Assembly (NCBI GenBank): GCA_004194705.1
Contig: SADC01001282.1
Location: forward strand, 744,001-808,000
Length of the DNA stretch: 64,000 nt
From: Ditylenchus dipsaci
Lineage: Eukaryota; Nematoda; Chromadorea; Rhabditida; Anguinidae
Reading direction: 5' to 3'
Each line of letters starts with the position of its first letter. Within the stretch, counting starts at the first letter, position 1. Both the position numbers and the translations under genes were made by a program. Shown here piece after piece: positions 58,031 through 64,000 of the stretch. The notes under the pieces are model-generated. The model was not told the DNA's origin. It searched no databases and saw only the letters and a list, made by a program, of their open reading frames with translations.

Positions 58031-59013
58031 CAGTCGACGCTCTATATAAGGAACTCTCGACCCTAGTTGGATATACCCCCCCCCCAAATCAACTTTTTTT
58101 AAAAGTGTTTCCAGGAATTATGTCTAAGGTAGGTGAGTGCGCGCATCTCTAACCAACCAAGCCCATAGTCCATTTCCACCCAAATACAGACCTAAATCCC
58201 TTTGAAAATGGTCAAAATGGGTGATTTTGGGTGGTCCCAAAACTCAGTTTTTTATTGACCAGAACTCAAAAATAATGCCCTTTTTGAACTCCTGAGGCCA
58301 TTTCAGGTCGATATAGGGTGTTTGGAAACACTTTGAAAAAAGTTGATTTGGGGGGTATATCCAAGTAGCGCCGAACTCTCGATGTAACGAACTCTTACAA
58401 ATTCCCATACAAAATTGTGTTTTATTTACAAATTTCAGCCAAATTTTCACAGATTCAATTCTCTAAGTGTTCATGATGTGTCAAAAAATTTTAGGGTTTT
58501 CAAATGGCCGTAAATTTTTCGTAGATTTTTTTTGAAATTCTAGTCATTGCAAATAACTTTTTCTCGCGAGAATATTTTTATGTATAAAACACATTTTCTG
58601 CTTGATCACGTTGAGCCTTGCCCATCTAGAAGCCATCAGACCATGGATCAATTATTCATTTTTCACGTTTGACAAACCGATCATGAGCGCTGTTAGCAAG
58701 ATGCGCCACGTCATTCTTTCCAGAAAATATAAAAGGCATGATGTTGACCCAGAAATGGTTCGGAAGTGCAATCAGCGTGATTATTTCTTTGCGAAAGGGT
58801 CTATTAAGAAAAAAGTCCAGTTTTTCTTCTAGTGTATTCATGTACTTTTTAATGTTGTGTGTTTGTAAAAAATGTATTTGTTAGGATAAACTCTCGATAC
58901 AACGAACTCCTAATAAATTTTGGTCTAGGACGTATGCTCTATATTAAGAACGCGCGATATAACGAACCCCTGCGGCTGGTCCTCACGGGATTCGCTGTAT
59001 CGAGCTTCAACTG
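58031..59013. mobile_element. Tigger-like element with nested insertions
   Basis: Ends CAGTCGACGCTCTATATAAG and, inverted, CAGTTGAAGCTCGATACAGC, TA flanks. Interior has ACGAACTC words and a GGCGCTAC element (58061-58372). Plus-strand frame 58602-58832 has no recognised family. Confidence 0.7.
58061..58372. mobile_element. GGCGCTAC element with 10-bp duplication
   Basis: Flanked by the perfect 10-bp repeat GAACTCTCGA (58051-58060, 58373-58382). Right end inverted GGCGCTACTTGGATATACCC, left end CCCTAGTTGGATATACCCC. A 9-10 bp duplication suggests a Mutator-like origin. Holds stem-loop module fragment GTCTAAGGTAGGTGAGTGCG. Confidence 0.82.
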
Positions 59014-59358
59014 TATAAGTTTTAGCTAAAATATTGCTAGAAATATAAAACTAACAGACACAATATATTGACCGAACTATTTGAGACCAGGTGATCGGCC
59101 GCCTTACAGGCGCCTATTTTAATTTTTTTCAATATTTTTACGGATATTTCAAATATGCCTCGATCTTTGTGGCAGATGTCACTGGTTGCGGTTATTTGCT
59201 ACGAACATAATGTCTTTATATTCACAGTGGAGTAGGTCCGGTGCCCCGGTTTTGGTCCTCAGTATTTCACCTTTCCTTTTAACTATTTTTTCACACTATA
59301 GCATAATTCAAATTCAAACTCCCACAATTTTCGACAATCACTTATGGACTAATTACAC

Positions 59359-59568
59359 CAGGGATGGGAATGAAATTTTTTGGAAAAAGTACATTTGGCC
59401 AAAAAAGTACAATTTGGTCATTTTTTGTCGAAAAGTGCCCTTTTATCCAGTGCTTGTGGCCATTTTGAAGCGAAAAAAGAGATTTTGACGTGAAACTTCA
59501 AAAATAAAAAAGATTTGGGGTCTCAAAAAACGTAAAAATCTTTTTAAAAAGTACGATTCCCATCCCTG
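59359..59568. mobile_element. hAT-type MITE, CAGGGATGGGAATG ends
   Basis: Ends CAGGGATGGGAATG and, inverted, CAGGGATGGGAATC; perfect 8-bp duplication AATTACAC (59351-59358, 59569-59576). Confidence 0.93.
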
Positions 59569-59969
59569 AATTACACCCATTTTTCCCTACAGTATAATTA
59601 GTATAGCAAGAAAACCATCGCGAAATGCGTCAAAAAAGAAGAAAAAATTCCGCAGAGTCTCATTTAAGTTTGCTGGATGCTTGGGGTTGAAAAAAACTTT
59701 TCAAAAAACCATATCGGGAGTAAGCATTTTTTCGCACTTTCTAGCTGCCTGCCCTCATCATTTTTCTCGCTGCCCGACAACAATTTTAAAATTTCACACA
59801 CCAAACCGACCATGGCGAAATGACCTTGAACGAAATGACCCGACCATGACCTTGAAATCACATCGGAAAGACAGCTTGGGTGGGTCCCTTGTCAGTAAGT
59901 TGTTTCTGGAGTTTAAATCAAAAACGTGCAAACTCATGGTTTTCATTAAGTGTTCATCAATTGATTTGT

Positions 59970-60152
59970 TAAAGCACCATACTTGTTGGTGCAAATGAGA
60001 ATTTGACAAATTCAAATGCGCGCGGAACACTTCTCTTTCGTCTCGCACACTACTCACGACTCAAAAGAGTACAGCGAGAGACGAAAGAGAAGTGTTCCGC
60101 GCGCATTTGAATTTGTCAAATTCTCATTTGCATCAACAAGTATGGTCCTTTA
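59970..60152. mobile_element. Near-perfect 180-bp palindrome
   Basis: Arms of about 80 bp: AAAGCACCATACTTGTTGGT, GCAAATGAGAATTTGACAAA, TTCAAATGCGCGCGGAACAC, TTCTCTTTCGTCTCG, repeated inverted almost without change. TTAA/TA at both edges. A recent foldback MITE. Confidence 0.88.
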
Positions 60153-60154
60153 AC

Positions 60155-60790
60155 TGTTTTCACAGATATAGACTATTTTTTGTTGAATTATTTAATTTTT
60201 CTTCATGACTTTGATAAGTGTCATTCATTTATCAGAAATTTTCATACCATTAGATAGCTTAAACTTTGCGCTATCAATTAAGCAAAAAATTCACGCAATG
60301 TCATTGGAAATACAAAAGTTTTTTCTTCAGCTTTCTAATAGTGTATTTAATTGTTTGATTTGCCGTTTATTTTTAAATAAACCTAGTAGGTTTATGAAAA
60401 TTCCAATTTTGGTTAATATTGCCATGCACCTTTATCTGAGAAGACTGGATGCCATGAGTCTGTCATCACTTATTGGTACGACAATCATGCTTAGGACTTA
60501 ACGCGTCGATTGCAATCTTGACCTCTCTCTATGCACCCGATTGGGTTGAGCTAGATTCTTTGGGAATATTTAGGTGGAGTTTTCAGGTCATGATTGAATC
60601 CGATCTAAACCTTGATTAGTTACTCTCTGAGAAATAGTCAATTTATGTTTTTTTACTCTCAAAGCATATTTAAAAGCATTTGAGACAGCATGAAACAAAA
60701 AAAATAAAAATAAAATTTCTGGTTTTGAAACCAATTACTACCCGCTTAGAGGTTAAAATGACCAAATTCGAGGGTCGATTTGGTAATATA
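60155..60790. other. No gene recognised
   Basis: AT-rich. The plus-strand frame at 60205-60501 (98 codons) has no recognised motif and is not called. Confidence 0.4.
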
Positions 60791-60797
60791 TTTGAAA

Positions 60798-61297
60798 GGG
60801 TGGTATTTTTTTCTACCCGCAAATATTCCTTCCTATCTGCAAAATATTATTTTCTACCCGCAAATGAGAAATACCGCAAAAAAAAATTTCTACACGCAAA
60901 TATTTCTTTCTACCCGCAAATTTCTTCGTTCTGGTTGGTTAGAGATGCGCGCACAGACTTACCTTAGACATAATTCCGAGAAAGAATCTTGATCAAAAAT
61001 GAGTTTAGAGAGTCTTTTTGCCCAGTTCCAGCAAGAAAAATGTCATAAATCAGCCAAAAATTATGGGGGGAGGCTATAAAAGTACCCCTTTTTTGTTGCC
61101 ACATTACGAAAGCATACCATATTGTATTTTATAGAAGCTAAAATTGTGATTTTAAACATAGTTAAAACAAAACAATGAAAAAAAAAATTTGCGGGTAGAA
61201 AAGAAGAAATTTGCGGGTAGAAAGAAATATTTTGCGGGCAGAAAAATTTTTTTGCGGGTAGAAAGGAATATTTTGCGGGTAGAAAAAAATATTATCC
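60798..61297. mobile_element. Mutator-like MITE with CTACCCGCAAAT arrays
   Basis: Perfect 10-bp duplication ATATTTGAAA (60788-60797, 61298-61307). Ends GGGTGGTATTTTTTTCTACC and, inverted, GGATAATATTTTTTTCTACC. Arrays of TTTCTACCCGCAAATA on the left are inverted on the right (TTTGCGGGTAGAAA). Centre holds a stem-loop module fragment (GAGATGCGCGCACAGACTTA). Confidence 0.9.
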
Positions 61298-61309
61298 ATA
61301 TTTGAAATG

Positions 61310-62930
61310 TGATAGAATTAGAGCTTTTCATAATTCTCTATAATAAATGACTCTTAATAGTGCGAAAATTTAATAAAACCGAACATTTTCACAAAAAATG
61401 GAAAAAAGCTCAAATTTGTACATAGCAGAATGCCACAGCCAGTTTGCGACTTTTGAATTTAGACATACTATGCAATGTCTCTCCTATCGAAATATGAAAA
61501 TCTTACCAAAATGCAGGAATTCAAAAAGTTTGTATTTAAAATTCGGGCATACAATCGCGTTCCGATATAAGGATACCCTCTTTTCAAGATCCCGCTGATC
61601 TTGTTTGTAAAATTGGGGTCATTTACAAAAACAACGCGTAAAGTTGGAACCCTCTGTGAATTTTTCATGATTACAACAACTGACATCGAAAACCAGGGTA
61701 AAAACGTATTGAACCCAGCTGGGTGGCAAATTCGAAGGGGTGTCGTTTGAATATCAGAACACGACTAAATTTTAATTTTGTTAATTCTCTTACCTTTTCA
61801 GAAAAAATTTTGCGGCAAATTATTTATGGTTCGATTCTATTTAGCAACGAATGATTATTTAGCGGTTATTTTGCTATGTAGTCTGCATTTTTTTACCGAT
61901 ATTCAGAGCAAAAGCAGTATATTAAAAATAGTCATTGTTCGCTAGACAAAATCGAACCACACATAATTTTGTGCTTACTTGCAAGAAATTGCTGCAAAAT
62001 TCAGATACGCCCATAAAATTCATTTTTCAGATTAAAAAACACCCGTAACACCCTGTAAATCTAAATAAATTGTTATTTCAGTAGCCAATCAATCAAGTGC
62101 ACTCCATTCGCATTAATTGTTTGTTTACTTTTCAATTTGTGGTCCTAACGAAAATGCTAAATCCTCATCTTGGAAAATACAATAACTCTTATTTTAAAAA
62201 GTCATTTTTAGTCAAAAAACGGCAGAAACCCTTAGTTTTCAATAAAGCGTTTACAAAATGATTTTTTATGTTATTTAAAGCCTGTAGCATTTTTTCACAA
62301 AAGCTTGTTACACGTATTTTGCCATTTTTGCCGACTAAAAACCAAGAAAAATTTCTTTGTCCCTTCTTCTATTTTTACTTTTTGTGATAACATTTGTAGA
62401 GCCAAACGCTTGAATTTTCTCTTTTTCTCTAAATGAGTTTTTGAAAAGTCTAGCTTCGAGCTAGAAATCGGTGAATTGGTGTTATCTTTTTGTTATTGCT
62501 GCTTATTGCATGTGCTAATTGAACATTCTTGTACAAATTGATAAACAGGGAATCATTTGTGCATTTGATCAAAAAGAAGCAAGTGGTGTTGATGTTTTTC
62601 TAAATTATTTTTTGTTAAAGATGGTCAGACCTTGTCTTTGCTTACAAAATATTGTGAAGGTTTTTTCCTAAACTTTTCTGCCTTAAATTTCAGAATTATT
62701 GCGCTCAAGAGATGTGAACTTTATTAAGAGATAGTCTCGACACGATTTGGGCAATTCAAATTTCGTATTTTTAAATGTCATTTTTTAGTGATAGCTAGAA
62801 TGACAAGACCGCAATCAGACAAAACAAGTTTTCAAAAGTATTTGTCGCGCGACAAAAACGGCTTTTTTGAGTTCTTATTCTATGTCTTTCGCATTTTTTT
62901 GTTGCTTCGATTACAATATTGTTTACCATA
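61310..62930. other. No gene recognised
   Basis: AT-rich with no inverted repeats of clear boundary; one CAGCTGGGTGG-containing stretch near 61720. Plus-strand frame 61398-61598 is unsupported. Confidence 0.35.
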
Positions 62931-62935
62931 TTTCC

Positions 62936-63152
62936 TCTAATTAACGCTCTGGGGCGTTTTTTATGACTTACCTTTAGGGGGCGTTAATAAGAGTCATTTT
63001 CGGATTATATAGTGCTCAACCGGTAGAACTTGCGAGAACTAAGAAAATGCAACAAAAAACATGTATGTACGAAAAAAATTCTGCTTCGAGATACAAACCC
63101 TCAAAGTCGAGGCGGGTGTTATTAGAGGGGGCGTAAATTAGAAGAAATACGG
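62936..63152. mobile_element. CCATATTTCC MITE
   Basis: Ends CCATATTTCCTCTAATTAAC and, inverted, CCGTATTTCTTCTAATTTAC, TA flanks. Private GGGGCGTT/GGGGGCGT words. Confidence 0.83.
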
Positions 63153-63229
63153 TAAATACTTGTCTAACAGCTGTCAGAAATGTTCAGTGATAAAAAATGA
63201 CATAGTCAGCTATTAGGAGAAACATCTTT

Positions 63230-63435
63230 GTAACCAGATAGTAGCACTCAGACAGCAGTACACAGGTAGGGGTAGCCAAATAGCATTACCCAGGTAATAG
63301 TACCCAGTTGGTTGCATTCATAAAGTGGCACCCACATAATAGTGCCAAGGCGGCGGTAAGCAGGTGGTGGTACCCGGAAGGAATACCCAGTCAAACCTCG
63401 GTTAGTGTACTCAAACCTCGGTTATCCATTACTTT
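63230..63435. repeat. Degenerate GTAGTACCCAG words and half Tigger-like end
   Basis: Loose repeats of TAGTACCCAG/GGTGGTACCC units, like those at 7960-8060, 8250-8330 and 38900-39060. At 63393 CAGTCAAACCTCGGTTAGTG and CAAACCTCGGTTATCC resemble a pogo/Tigger terminus. Confidence 0.5.
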
Positions 63436-63605
63436 ATCAATTAACCTTAGTTATAGAAAACCTTAGTCTTTTGTCTCTCGCAAAGACTGTGGAGGCAGAG
63501 AGAACGCATTTAGGGTTTTACGACTATTCAATGCTTCAAAGTTGAATTTTTTCTCCGCTAGACCCTAGCTTTTAATAAAACTAATAATTGAAAAAAAATC
63601 AATAG

Positions 63606-63880
63606 TTGTATGAGATGGAAACCACTCTAGGAAGTTTGAGAATAGCGGAAGATGGCAAGACTGCTCAGTTATTCACCACTCTAAGTCTTGTGCTCAAAAT
63701 TTACCTTGGAGAATCCTTCAACCAGAACAAAACAGTGGTGCGCACTGATCCTAAATATGTGGAGGTGGACTATGGTATTGGCTTTCCTAGTCTTCGAGTG
63801 GACATGATGCAGGAAGACATGCTCGAGATCTACAGGTTCAAATGGCGCAAATCTGCTGACTCCAACTACCTGAAGGTGGG
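63606..63880 (+). CDS. First exon of an unrecognised gene running off the window
   Basis: ATG at 63609 or 63618 opens a frame (METTLGSLRIAEDGKTAQLF, VLKIYLGESFNQNK, EVDYGIGFPSLRVDMMQ, LEIYRFKWRKSADSNYLK) up to a probable donor CTGAAG|GTGGG near 63875. After that the frame turns AT-rich and stops at 63947. A region rich in beta-strand-like residues ending YRFKW could be the N-terminal part of a family 31 glycosidase-like protein, but this is a weak guess. Confidence 0.5.
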
Positions 63881-64000
63881 TTGCAAAATCACTTTGAAAT
63901 TATTTAAACCGGCCACTTTTTCTGAACTGACCCTTTATCAGCATTGATATTTTTTCTACAAATTTTAAGCGATTTCATGCAAATTTTTATACCAACGTGT

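Noticed and set aside
58602..58832. 76-codon frame within a Tigger-like element as a transposase
   Set aside because: No DDE, helix-turn-helix or other transposase motif was seen.

Overview
The window is AT-rich eukaryotic nuclear DNA. Its conserved genes are split by very short introns (about 43-60 bp) with TTTTCAG-like acceptors and include micro-exons of 16-18 bp. Together with FLYWCH-type Mutator (MULE) transposases, BED-hAT transposases and many palindromic MITEs, this points to a small invertebrate, most likely a nematode. The species was not identified.

Host genes. (1) cactin, minus strand, 6842 down to 97, in 17 exons. Its last intron is 2.7 kb long and holds a plus-strand PCI-domain gene (844-1647). 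(2) An unrecognised single-pass membrane protein gene (14270-14792, plus). (3) MICU1, the EF-hand gatekeeper of the mitochondrial calcium uniporter (29045-33307, plus). (4) MCU, the uniporter pore (50593-57295, plus), keeping TWWEYSW and the filter motif WDIVEP. MICU1 and MCU are therefore neighbours, with only transposon DNA recognised between them. (5) The first exon of an unknown gene at the right edge (63606-63880). A 5'-truncated ribosomal protein P1 gene (9439-9801) lies inside a Mutator-like element and looks captured.

Mobile DNA fills most of the rest. Mutator-like elements (GG ends, 9-10 bp target duplications): 7610-10389, 15303-16794, 18605-21618, 58061-58372 and 60798-61297. hAT elements (8 bp duplications): 22270-26635 with 22507-26428 nested inside, 35947-37684, 38376-40884, 42625-44310, plus small CAGGG-ended MITEs. 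TA-flanked families: CCGTATTTCC, pogo/Tigger-like CAGTCGA, mariner-like AGGGTGTCCC. One family has TAA duplications and may be Harbinger-like.

The main pattern: many elements carry in both arms, in inverted orientation, a tandem array of a short word private to that element. Between small MITEs of one family the ends differ, yet the two ends of one copy agree. This looks like homogenisation within each element, or fast co-evolution of transposase-binding sites.

Several conserved exons are each out of frame by one base at a homopolymer. That fits uncorrected assembly errors better than gene death. All family names come from reading the sequence and recalled family features; no database search was run.
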